Shown piece by piece: positions 1-7,173 of a stretch of DNA of 39,825 bases (position 1 is the first letter of the stretch; each line of letters opens with the position of its first letter). The stretch is from an uncultured Clostridia bacterium (lineage in GTDB: Bacteria > Bacillota > Clostridia > Oscillospirales > Acutalibacteraceae): NCBI GenBank assembly GCA_937884975.1, contig CAKZZS010000026.1, positions 1-39,825 on the forward strand, in the 5' to 3' direction. The notes below the pieces were generated by a model that worked only from the letters and a program-made list of their open reading frames with translations, had not been told where the DNA came from and ran no database searches. The translations under genes and the position numbers were made by a program.

Positions 1-125
1 AAATATCCCGTTGACTTATAGATAATCGCTTGCAAAAACGATTCGAACCGAAGGAATTCGGCGTTAAGAAAACGCTTCAGTGAAGCATTTTAATAACTGA
101 ATAATTTTACAGACGTTATCAATGT

Positions 126-216
126 GCGGAAGTACTCAAGTTGGTGACGAGGCGCCCCTGCTAAGGGCGTAGGTCGGCTAAACCCCGGCGCGAGAGTTCG
201 AGTCTCTCCTTCCGCG
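126..216 (+). tRNA. tRNA-Ser (anticodon GCT)
   Basis: Class II tRNA of 91 nt including the discriminator. The acceptor stem GCGGAAG (126-132) pairs with CTTCCGC (209-215), and the discriminator is G216. The anticodon stem CGCCC/GGGCG encloses the loop CTGCTAA, giving anticodon GCT for the AGC/AGU codons. The long variable arm and the TTCGAGT T-loop are typical of tRNA-Ser. CCA is not encoded (TCA follows), so the 3' end must be added by a nucleotidyltransferase. A terminator follows 6 nt later. Confidence 0.96.
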
Positions 217-221
217 TCAAG

Positions 222-249
222 AAAAGCACCCTTCACGGGTGCTTTTTTT
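222..249 (+). terminator. Intrinsic terminator after tRNA-Ser
   Basis: The perfect stem AGCACCC (225-231) / GGGTGCT (237-243) has the loop TTCAC and runs into a T-tract (243-249). It sits 6 nt after the mature tRNA end, so tRNA-Ser transcription ends here and the next gene needs its own promoter. Confidence 0.9.
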
Positions 250-373
250 GACGCTATAAAGATAAAACGAACTCGAGCGACGGGACGGCGCGGAGTGGAT
301 GCGTAAGATAAAAAATTCGAAAGATTTTCACCCGTTCTCGATATTATTCATATTATTTTTCGATAATTATTTA

Positions 374-402
374 TTGACAAACGATAAATTCGGTGCTATA
401 TT
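374..402 (+). promoter_or_regulatory. Sigma-A promoter of the DUF4173 gene
   Basis: TTGACA (374-379), a 17-bp spacer and TATATT (397-402). This is an almost consensus housekeeping promoter about 50 bp upstream of the start codon. The AT-rich stretch at 340-373 could act as an UP element (inference). Confidence 0.85.
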
Positions 403-458
403 GTACGTGTTAAAACACAAAAAGACATCAAATCCAAGCGAAATAAAGAGGGATGATT

Positions 459-2156
459 ATGGATAACATACCTAAAAATAACGCGCAGCCGCCTGTTGCT
501 ATGCCAAATGTCAACGGCGCGCCTTACGGCTCAAACGCTGGACCGCTTACAGCATCGGCTGCGAGATTAGTCCGTTTTAAGAAAATAATTGACGAATTTA
601 TAAAGCAGAAAAAAACCGGCGTTTGCGTTCTGCTTTTGTTCGCACTGTTTTTCGGCGGTTTTCTGTTACTCAATTACGGCATTTACGGCGGCGTGCTGAT
701 TCCCGTCGGCTTTGCGCTGGTTTACGCCGTATTTCTTATTCTTATACCTAAAAACAGGCTGCGCTTTGACGCAATATCAATACTGCTTCTTATTGTATGC
801 GCATTCCTGTACTCGACCTATGCCTTCAACTCGAACCTGCTGACAAATCTTGTAACGGCTCCCGTTGTAATTGTGCTGACTGCTCTGCTTTTTATGCAAC
901 AGTCAGACTTAAGCATTGACGCATTCTCGCTTGCAACTCCCGTCGAGGCGGCAAGAGTTTATGTTTCGCAGTCGCTTTCAATACTGTCGGCTCCTGCAAA
1001 AGCGGTCGGTTCGCTACTCAAAAAGAAGGGCAAAAGCACGGTATTCTTAAACATATTCATAGGTGTTGTATGCACTGTTCCGTTTGTTGTAATACTGACG
1101 GTGCTTTTCACCTCGGCTGACGAGGTTTTTAAAAATACTGTAGATGATTTCTTCCAAAATTTCGATTTTAACGACATTTTCAGAATAATCGGCGCTGTTA
1201 TTCTTGCGACAGTGGTTACATTGTTTTTTGCCCCAATGCTGTTTTCAGTTGTCACCTCCGAGGAGGATACAATAGCTGAAAAAGAAAAACATTCAAGGTT
1301 AAATACAGCTGCGGTATGCGCATTTCTCTTTATCCTTACCCTGCTTGAAGGCTTGTTCGGTTTCACACAGGTTCGCGGTCTGTTTGCAGGCAAGCTGCCG
1401 GAAAATATTGTCAACTATGCGGAATATGCAAGAAGTGGGTTTTTCCAAATCGCAGGAGCCACGGCGCTGACGGTTGCGATAATCGCGGGCGTATATTTCA
1501 TCTGCGGAAAGATTAAGCTTCCGGTCAAAATCATGCTGACTGTGTTCAGCGCGACGGCTACAATACTTTTCGCGTCGGCATATTTCAGAATGTATATGTA
1601 TATGACAGCGCTCGGACTTACCGTAAAGCGAGTTGCCGTCTGCTGGCTTATCACCCTTCTTCTTGCGTTGCTTATAGGCATTGTGATTAAAATCTGGTTG
1701 CCGAAAAAGTTTCCGCTTTTCGGATATACAGTCCTTGCGGTAGCGCTTTTCACCGTTGTCCTTGGCGCAATGAGGCTTGATACGCTGGTTTCAAAATACA
1801 ATGTTGACCTTTTCCTTAACTCCACTCCCGAGCAGAACACTCAACTTGACGTCAACTATCTCAAGGAGCTTTCTCCCGAAGCCCTTCCCCAGATAGTCCG
1901 TCTTGAGGGCACAAAATATAGCTTTCTTGCATCGCGCGCCGAAAAAGTAATGGCTTACAAGCTTGAACACACCTACGGCAAGCAGTGCGGAATCAATTTT
2001 AATTACGGTCTTGCAAAAGCCGAAAAAATTGTTAAAGAAAAGAATATAAGCTATAATACGGACGAGGTTGAGTACTGGTTCTGGGGCGGCAACCTGAACT
2101 ACAACAGCTGGGATGAGGAATGGGAAAAAGAAGACAGCCAGCAGCTTAATTACTGA
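459..2156 (+). CDS. DUF4173 family polytopic membrane protein
   Basis: The protein has 565 residues. A Pro/Asn-rich cytosolic tail of about 45 residues is followed by roughly eleven to thirteen hydrophobic segments and a soluble C-terminal tail ending in aromatic and acidic residues (EVEYWFWGG, then NYNSWDEEWEKE). The motif EYARSGFFQI in the central part, and Asn-Ser-Thr-Pro-Glu followed by the conserved LDVNYL region, match what I know of the DUF4173/DUF4153 membrane family, whose function is not established. ATG 459 is chosen over ATG 453 because the ribosome site AAAGAGGG abuts 453 but lies a normal 6 nt from 459. The gene is a single unit with its own promoter and a terminator behind it. 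I cannot assign a substrate or activity. Confidence 0.85.
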   Translation: MDNIPKNNAQPPVAMPNVNGAPYGSNAGPLTASAARLVRFKKIIDEFIKQKKTGVCVLLLFALFFGGFLLLNYGIYGGVLIPVGFALVYAVFLILIPKNRLRFDAISILLLIVCAFLYSTYAFNSNLLTNLVTAPVVIVLTALLFMQQSDLSIDAFSLATPVEAARVYVSQSLSILSAPAKAVGSLLKKKGKSTVFLNIFIGVVCTVPFVVILTVLFTSADEVFKNTVDDFFQNFDFNDIFRIIGAVILATVVTLFFAPMLFSVVTSEEDTIAEKEKHSRLNTAAVCAFLFILTLLEGLFGFTQVRGLFAGKLPENIVNYAEYARSGFFQIAGATALTVAIIAGVYFICGKIKLPVKIMLTVFSATATILFASAYFRMYMYMTALGLTVKRVAVCWLITLLLALLIGIVIKIWLPKKFPLFGYTVLAVALFTVVLGAMRLDTLVSKYNVDLFLNSTPEQNTQLDVNYLKELSPEALPQIVRLEGTKYSFLASRAEKVMAYKLEHTYGKQCGINFNYGLAKAEKIVKEKNISYNTDEVEYWFWGGNLNYNSWDEEWEKEDSQQLNY

Positions 2157-2201
2157 TTTTGACGGTAACACAGCGTTTCGTTTTTAAAAATAACAAAGCA
2201 A

Positions 2202-2227
2202 AACACCCGTTCTTATGAACGGGTGTT
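2202..2227. terminator. Bidirectional terminator between DUF4173 gene and tRNA-Thr
   Basis: The perfect 11-bp stem AACACCCGTTC / GAACGGGTGTT has the loop TTAT. T-runs on the plus strand and A-runs (T on the minus strand) flank it. It ends the plus-strand DUF4173 gene and the minus-strand tRNA-Thr, which converge here. Confidence 0.9.
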
Positions 2228-2234
2228 TTTATTA

Positions 2235-2307
2235 AGCTGCTAACCAGATTCGAACTGGTGACCTCATCCTTACCAAGGATGTGCTCTGCCTCCTGAGCCA
2301 TAGCAGC
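2235..2307 (-). tRNA. tRNA-Thr (anticodon GGT)
   Basis: 73 nt on the minus strand. The acceptor stem GCTGCTA/TAGCAGC and the anticodon stem CATCC/GGATG with loop TTGGTAA give anticodon GGT (ACC/ACU codons). The T arm ACCAG-TTCGAAT-CTGGT is intact. The discriminator is T and no CCA is encoded. It has its own strong promoter directly upstream and a terminator 8 nt downstream. Confidence 0.96.
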
Positions 2308-2320
2308 AAGGGCATTTGAT

Positions 2321-2349
2321 ATTATACCAACCCTCGCCCCTGCTGTCAA
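2321..2349 (-). promoter_or_regulatory. Sigma-A promoter of tRNA-Thr
   Basis: On the minus strand TTGACA (2344-2349), a 17-bp spacer and TATAAT (2321-2326): a perfect consensus promoter 14 bp upstream of the mature tRNA. It lies between the end of the LysM-CAP gene (stop at 2364) and the tRNA. Confidence 0.92.
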
Positions 2350-2363
2350 TAGTTTTTTCTCGG

Positions 2364-2969
2364 TTATCCTATGAACATCTGCGTCCAATAGTACCCGTCC
2401 GCAACAAAGCCGACGCCTATCTGGGTGTAGGAAGCGTTAAGAATATTCGCTCTGTGTCCGCTGGAATTCATCCACGCGTCAACAACCTGCTGCGGAGTCC
2501 TCTGGCCCATAGCGATATTCTCCCCTGCCGCTCTGTAGGAAATGCCGAACGACTTCATCATATCAAACGGGCTTCCGTAGGTCGGGCTCGTGTGAGAAAA
2601 ATATTTTTTGTCGTGCATATCCTGCGATTTGTACCTTGCAACTCTTGAAAGCTCCCAATTTACCTTCAGCTCCTTAAGGCCGTTTTTAAGTCTTATCTCG
2701 TTCACAAGGCGTATAACCTCGCTTTCAAACGAATCCGCTTTAGTGTCCCTTGAAGGAATGTTGACGCTCTGACCGGGATATATCAGAGCAGGATTTTTTA
2801 TATTCGGATTTGCGTTTATCAGTTCGCTTATTCCCACCTTGTACTTTACGGCGATTTTCCAAAGGCTGTCGCCCTTAACAACCGTATAGGTGTTTGCGGA
2901 CGCGAAAACGGGAACGGAAAAAGAAAAAATTAAAAGAGCGGTTAAAAATAATGAAATGAATTTCTTCAT
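2364..2969 (-). CDS. Secreted LysM-CAP domain protein (SafA/YkwD-like)
   Basis: 201 residues. A signal peptide (about 1-25, MKKFISLFLTALLIF then VFASA) is followed by one LysM domain (YTVVKGDSLWKIA to SVNIP, about 28-72) and a CAP/SCP-PR1 domain (about 82-201). The CAP domain shows the usual VNEIRLKNGLK, SHTSP, GENIAMG, SSGHRANIL and IGVGF motifs. LysM binds peptidoglycan or chitin-like glycan, and CAP domains of this bacterial class have no agreed activity. In Clostridia this architecture is often annotated as a spore-coat assembly or wall protein; that role is inference. The start is fixed by AGGAGG upstream of ATG 2969 and by a promoter at 3043-3071, which lies downstream of the longer possible start at 3077. 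Confidence 0.88.
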   Translation of the reverse strand: MKKFISLFLTALLIFSFSVPVFASANTYTVVKGDSLWKIAVKYKVGISELINANPNIKNPALIYPGQSVNIPSRDTKADSFESEVIRLVNEIRLKNGLKELKVNWELSRVARYKSQDMHDKKYFSHTSPTYGSPFDMMKSFGISYRAAGENIAMGQRTPQQVVDAWMNSSGHRANILNASYTQIGVGFVADGYYWTQMFIG

Positions 2970-3042
2970 AAGTTTCCTCCTGAGCCGTAATGAGAATGAT
3001 TTTTGAAAACGGATTTTGTTTTCATTTCTCATCGGCGTCTTC

Positions 3043-3071
3043 ATTATAACCGCCCTGTTTTCAGTTTTCAA
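3043..3071 (-). promoter_or_regulatory. Sigma-A promoter of the LysM-CAP gene
   Basis: Minus strand TTGAAA (3066-3071), 17-bp spacer, TATAAT (3043-3048), starting transcription near 3036. The roughly 65-nt leader can form a hairpin (GAGAAATGA / TCATTCTC arms with an inner GAAAAC/GTTTTC) at about 2991-3029. Confidence 0.8.
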
Positions 3072-3094
3072 ATGCAATGTTTACCGTGTTTTCC

Positions 3095-4195
3095 TTATTC
3101 TTCTTTTCGTTCTTTTATCTCGCGCCGTCTGTTTCTTCTTATACGGTTTATGTGCCGTTCAAAGTCGCCGTTGGAAATGAGCCGAGCAATTACAAGCTGT
3201 TCGAACGTCGGAACCGAGCAGGAGTAAAATCCGAGCTTATTTTCAAACTCCGTAACAAGTTTTTCGGGCAGCACCATATACCCTACCCTCATTGACGGGG
3301 AAATTGTCCTTGAAAAAGTGTTCATATAAATTACGTTGTCCGTTTCGGTGAGGCTGAACAGCGTATCCTCCGTCTTTCTTAAAACCGAAAACTCCGACTC
3401 AAAATCGTCCTCAATAATCTTTCTTCCGTTTTTCTTTGCCCAGCGGATGTATTCGTGTCTCTTTGAAGCGGAAGCAGTAACGCCGGACGGAAAGCTCCTG
3501 TAAGGAGTAATGTGAAGCACAGACGCGTCCGTGCCTTTAAGCGCTGCGCTGTCAATTCCGTCGCTCGACAGGGGCAGCATCTCGTAATTTGCGCCTGCGT
3601 TTTTATAAACAAGCTCAATTTTTTCATAAGACGGGCTTTCAAGGGCGTATTTTTTATCCCTGCCTAAAAGCTCAATTATAAGACCGTAAAGGTATTCAGC
3701 GCCGGAGCCGATTACAATTTGCTTATTTTTACAGTCAAGTCCGCGGCTTCTTAAAAGATAACTTCTTATCGCCTCTCTCAATTCGTCACAGCCCGTATTC
3801 GGCGAGGTGTCAAGCGTGCTCTCCCCATACTCGCTTAAAACGAATCTCATCGTCTTTGCGAGTACCGAAAACGGAAAAAAGCCGCTGTGAGCCGAATTAT
3901 GAACAGCCGCCTTTTCCGTTTTAACGTCAACAGGCGAGCGCGAAAAAACATCCTCCTTTGAAAAGGAAACAAAGTAACCGCTCCTCTGCCTTGCTTCAAT
4001 ATAACCCTCGTCGCAAAGCAGGGCAAGGGCGTGTTCAACCGTAATAACGCTGACAAGCGTTTCGTCCGCAATCAGCCTTTTTGACGGCAGCCTTTGATTA
4101 AACGAATACACTCCGCTGACTATGTCCTCGCGAAGCAAACGGTAAAGCTGAAGATATGCAGGCGTTTTTTCATTTTTGTTTATTGAATAATTCAT
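3095..4195 (-). CDS. MocR/PdxR-like regulator, truncated and lacking the PLP lysine
   Basis: 366 residues, against about 450-480 for the family. An N-terminal GntR winged helix (about 10-76: PAYLQLYRLLREDI, LPSKR, ITVEHALALL, GYIEARQRSGYFV) is fused to a fold-type-I aminotransferase domain (about 100-350). The PLP-contacting EDD (262-264) and the arginine of SMRVGY (R303) are kept. The Schiff-base lysine expected in the FSKT motif is an arginine (FSRT, R296, codon AGG), and the family Tyr of EDDY is Phe265. The reading frame stops at KERKEE*, so about 90 C-terminal residues, including the arginine that anchors the substrate carboxylate, are missing. The ribosome site (AGGAG) is 15 nt from ATG 4195, which is weak. 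It faces an ECF vitamin transporter, as PdxR-type regulators often do. It is either a decaying gene or a repurposed, PLP-independent regulator. Confidence 0.8.
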   Translation of the reverse strand: MNYSINKNEKTPAYLQLYRLLREDIVSGVYSFNQRLPSKRLIADETLVSVITVEHALALLCDEGYIEARQRSGYFVSFSKEDVFSRSPVDVKTEKAAVHNSAHSGFFPFSVLAKTMRFVLSEYGESTLDTSPNTGCDELREAIRSYLLRSRGLDCKNKQIVIGSGAEYLYGLIIELLGRDKKYALESPSYEKIELVYKNAGANYEMLPLSSDGIDSAALKGTDASVLHITPYRSFPSGVTASASKRHEYIRWAKKNGRKIIEDDFESEFSVLRKTEDTLFSLTETDNVIYMNTFSRTISPSMRVGYMVLPEKLVTEFENKLGFYSCSVPTFEQLVIARLISNGDFERHINRIRRNRRREIKERKEE

Positions 4196-4244
4196 TGGTT
4201 ATATAAAATTCTCCTGTTTTGATTATTTCTATATTATCAGTTTT

Positions 4245-4273
4245 ATTATATACTATCGCCATTACGAAAGCAA
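4245..4273 (-). promoter_or_regulatory. Putative promoter of the MocR-like gene
   Basis: Minus strand TTGCTT (4268-4273), 17-bp spacer, TATAAT (4245-4250). It lies in the 88-bp gap shared with the divergent ECF gene, and its -35 box overlaps that gene's ribosome site, so expression of the two may be linked. The -35 match is only moderate. Confidence 0.5.
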
Positions 4274-4283
4274 GGTGTATTTT

Positions 4284-4826
4284 ATGAAAACAAATCAAAA
4301 AACAAAAAATCTTACTCTGCAAATCACACTGACGGCAATGTTTATGGCTATGAATATTGCCGCAAGCTCTTACGGCGTCCCCGTGCCGGGCGGTCATCTT
4401 TATATAAATGATATAATAATTTGTACCGCGGCAATAATTATGAATCCTCTTTCGGCGTTTATGGTCGGCGGCGTCGGAGCCTTCATAGGCGATATGCTTT
4501 TTTACCCTGCCCCGATGTTCGTTTCACTCGTAACCCACGGTCTGCAAGCCGTTATTATTTCGGTTTTTTCACATTATATCCTGAAAAAGCATCCAATAGC
4601 CTCGTCGGGCATAGGCGTTACGCTCGGAGCAATTATAAATATTGTCGGTTACTCAATAGGCAGGGCTTTTATCTACGGAACCGCTCCATCAATTGCAGTC
4701 GCAGTAATGAAGCTGCCCTATCAAATTGCTCAGGCGGCGGCAGGAGCGATTATCGGAATGCTGCTTGTATGGAAATTCGGAGTTTACAAGCTATATAACA
4801 AAACACTACAAGGAAAAACAGTATAA
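4284..4826 (+). CDS. ECF transporter S component (vitamin-type, substrate unassigned)
   Basis: 180 residues with about five or six hydrophobic helices. It begins with the typical S-component stretch (LTLQITLTAMFMAMNIAA) and has a VPVPGGHLYINDI loop, a GGVGAFIGDML helix and a C-terminal cytosolic KLYNK tail. It resembles the HmpT/PdxU-like group of S components that bind small vitamins and use the shared EcfA/A'/T module; no EcfAT genes are in this window. The divergent MocR/PdxR-like regulator suggests a B6-type substrate (inference). ATG 4284 is preferred over GTG 4275 because AAGG lies 8 nt upstream of it. Confidence 0.82.
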   Translation: MKTNQKTKNLTLQITLTAMFMAMNIAASSYGVPVPGGHLYINDIIICTAAIIMNPLSAFMVGGVGAFIGDMLFYPAPMFVSLVTHGLQAVIISVFSHYILKKHPIASSGIGVTLGAIINIVGYSIGRAFIYGTAPSIAVAVMKLPYQIAQAAAGAIIGMLLVWKFGVYKLYNKTLQGKTV

Positions 4827-4829
4827 CAA

Positions 4830-4888
4830 AAAACGCTTTCACAAAGGACGAAGCCAAAAGCATGTTAAAGTCCCAATGAAAGCGTTTT
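4830..4888. terminator. Bidirectional terminator with a long loop
   Basis: The perfect 12-bp stem AAAACGCTTTCA (4830-4841) / TGAAAGCGTTTT (4877-4888) encloses a 35-nt loop. It separates the convergent ECF gene (plus) and GPH transporter (minus). The T-rich flank TTATTATTTTG serves the plus strand; the A-run at 4828-4833 serves the minus strand. The loop is unusually long for a terminator. Confidence 0.7.
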
Positions 4889-4905
4889 ATTATTTTGTTT
4901 TCTAA

Positions 4906-6279
4906 TTATTTCCGATGCTTTTCCTCAAGCATTTTCTTTGTCTCATCCCATTTTTCACCCGAAAGCGGATAGTATTTCAGGCTGAACGCGCATATTACAA
5001 GAAGAATTGCCGGAATTGCCATCCACGCGACAAGAATTCCCTGCTTTGCAAAAGCGGTCTGCAGCGCCGTCTTTTTGTCAAAATCGTATCCGAACCAGCC
5101 GATTATCATAAGGAACGCCGCATTCGCAAGACTTAAGGCAGGCTTTGTAATAAGGCTGTTTACGCCTGCGTACATACCCTCTCTGCGAACTCCCGTAACG
5201 CTTTCGTCATAGTCAATAACGTCGCCGTTCATAAGCGGAATTAAGTACATTCCGCCTGCAAAGCCCATTCCAGCCGTAAAGAAGCAGACAAGCGCAACGG
5301 GAAGAAGCGAGCCGAAGAACACCATAACAGTTGCGCCGACGGCAAAGATAATGCACATTAAAAGAGTGCATTTTTTGACGCCCCATTTGCCCGTATTCTT
5401 TGCAAAAAGAACAACTCCGAAAACCGCGCCGACCCCGAGTGCGCCGTAGGCAAACGGCATTTTCACGTTTTCATACGCGTCAAAATAATACAGAACGCCC
5501 TGCATAAGAATATTCTGGATAAAAATAACCGTAAACGAAAGCACCTCAAAGACAACGAACGAGCGGTTTTTAAAGCAGGAAACGACGGATTTGAAAATGT
5601 TTTGAGTCTCCTCGTTTTCGCTCTGTACCTTTTCTTTATAAAAGAAAGTGGACGCAAAAATTACCGCGAATATGACAATGCCTAAAACCGTCATAATAAG
5701 CTGGAACTGCTTCGGGCTTTCACCGGGCGCAGGCTTAATGTTCGGCAGTAAAACAAGCGGTATGCCGAGTGAAATGAGCGAGAAAAATATTTTCCAGATA
5801 AAGATATTGCTTCTCGCCTTGTTTGAAACCGCCATTGTGTAGGGCATAACATAAAGCGAGGTCGCAATAGCCGTATAAAGCGTATCAAACAGGAACAGCG
5901 TTGCAAGCATCTGGATAAACAGCGCCGTGTTGCCGGAATCCGGCGTCCACCTGTACCACGTTGAAATAAAAACTAATGCGTAAAACAATGCGCCGTAACG
6001 GATATACGGAATTCTTCTTCCGAGCTTTGACTTTGTTCTGTCCGATATGTAGCCGAAAAGCGGATCGTTAAACGCGTTTCATATACCGAATATGAGCCAC
6101 ACAATACTTGCAAGTCCCTTATCCAGTCCAAGATAGTTTACAAAGAAATACGACATTCCGCCGCCCGTGATAAGACCGTTTGCAGTACCGCAAAGACAGT
6201 CCGCCATACACAGCCAGAATTTACTTAATGCCGAAACCTTTTCTTCCGTTTCAACACTGTTTAATGTTTTTTCTTCCAT
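4906..6279 (-). pseudogene. GPH-family MFS symporter interrupted by an in-frame TGA
   Basis: Intact, this would be a protein of about 457 residues of the glycoside-pentoside-hexuronide:cation symporter family, with about twelve membrane segments. The N-terminal piece runs from ATG 6279 to codon 67, where TGA (6079-6081) replaces the expected tryptophan: VWLIFGI-stop-NAFNDPLFGYISDR. The frame then continues uninterrupted through SKLGRRIPYIRYG to the C-terminal HRK at 4906. NDPLxGxxxDRT and GRRxPYI are hallmark cytosolic-loop motifs of the family, so both sides are clearly one gene. TGG is used for Trp and TGA as a stop elsewhere in the window, so recoding is unlikely. It follows the MBL-fold gene by 9 nt, with an AGGTG ribosome site. 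The substrate is unknown; sugars or glycosides are usual. Restart at TTG 5988 could give a 360-residue fragment. Confidence 0.85.
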
Positions 6280-6288
6280 CAAAGCACC

Positions 6289-7077
6289 TCATTTTTTAAA
6301 GACATTTCCTGTCCTGTATAAAATTCCGTCCTCCCTTTCGGGATACTGTTTAACCTTTGAGGGGAAAGCGTTTTTCTTTGAAAAGGACATTATTTCCTCT
6401 CCCCAATTTATAACCTGTAAAATATATTCGCTTTTGAGAAGCGCATTTCTGTGTCCCCAGTAAATCCTGTAATTTTTACTCATCTCATAGAGCCATCGGG
6501 CAGACGGGAGCCATTCCTCAAGGCTTGTCGCGCCCGGAAGATGAAGCCAGAGCGCGTCGCAGACATTGTCTCCGCTGAAAACGATTTTATCCGTTTCGTC
6601 GATAACGGCTATGCTTCCCCTTGTGTGACCCGGAGTGTGCTTAATTTTTATTTCCTTGCAGCCCAAATCAAGCTTAAAGCTTTCGTCAATGGAAATGAAT
6701 TTTGTTTTGTACCTGCCCTTTTTGACATCGCTCACCCTTACTCCCTGCCGTTTTGCGTCGCCTGCGCCGAGGGTAAAGGCCTTTCTAAAAGGCACGGTAA
6801 ACTGAATTTTGTTAATAAAGGCTGTGTCAGCGTAATGAATGTAAATCTCTTTAAACGCGCCTGCTCCGCCTATATGGTCAACGTGACCGTGAGTGGCGAT
6901 TACCGTAACGAGCAAATCCGTTATACCTTCAACCGTTCCCTTAAGGTCGGCAAAGCCCGTACCGCAGTCCACAAGCAACGCCTTTTCTTTTCCGACAATA
7001 AGATAACAGTTCGTGCCCGAAAACTCATCGAGCAGGTAAACGCCGTCGGTTATTTTTGTAACGGGAAGCTGTCTCAT
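6289..7077 (-). CDS. Metallo-beta-lactamase-fold hydrolase
   Basis: 262 residues. The metal site is complete: THGHVDH (H63, H65, D67, H68), GHT with H151, D170 in SGDNVC, and a late His in YWGHRN (about 208). The N-terminal GTNCYLIVGKEKALLVDCGTG strands are typical of the glyoxalase-II-like branch. The precise substrate cannot be read from sequence. The gene is first in a two-gene minus-strand unit with the broken GPH transporter, so a link to uptake and hydrolysis of an imported ester or glycoside is possible but speculative. GGAGGG lies 6 nt before ATG 7077. Confidence 0.85.
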   Translation of the reverse strand: MRQLPVTKITDGVYLLDEFSGTNCYLIVGKEKALLVDCGTGFADLKGTVEGITDLLVTVIATHGHVDHIGGAGAFKEIYIHYADTAFINKIQFTVPFRKAFTLGAGDAKRQGVRVSDVKKGRYKTKFISIDESFKLDLGCKEIKIKHTPGHTRGSIAVIDETDKIVFSGDNVCDALWLHLPGATSLEEWLPSARWLYEMSKNYRIYWGHRNALLKSEYILQVINWGEEIMSFSKKNAFPSKVKQYPEREDGILYRTGNVFKK

Positions 7078-7104
7078 ATCATTCCCTCCGTAATTTCTTC
7101 TTTC

Positions 7105-7155
7105 ATTATACTGTTTATTTTTTGGATTTACAAGTTAAATAATAAATGTTAAAAT
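7105..7155. promoter_or_regulatory. Overlapping divergent promoters of the MBL-fold and birA genes
   Basis: Minus strand: TTGTAA (7128-7133), 17-bp spacer, TATAAT (7105-7110), driving the hydrolase unit. Plus strand: TTTACA (7127-7132), 17-bp spacer, TAAAAT (7150-7155), driving birA with a very short leader (about 12 nt). The two -35 boxes occupy the same bases, so the two polymerases should exclude each other. Confidence 0.7.
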
Positions 7156-7173
7156 GCTTTGCGAGGTGAGAAT

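Noticed and set aside
40..70. T-arm-like GATTCGAAC near the left edge as a tRNA remnant
   Set aside because: No matching acceptor, D or anticodon stems could be found around it on either strand. The first 125 bp hold nothing I can name; a lone TTGACT at 11-16 has no fitting -10 box.
6079..6282. The 67-codon N-terminal piece of the transporter as a separate small gene
   Set aside because: The downstream frame continues the same family sequence after one stop codon, so it is the front part of a broken gene.
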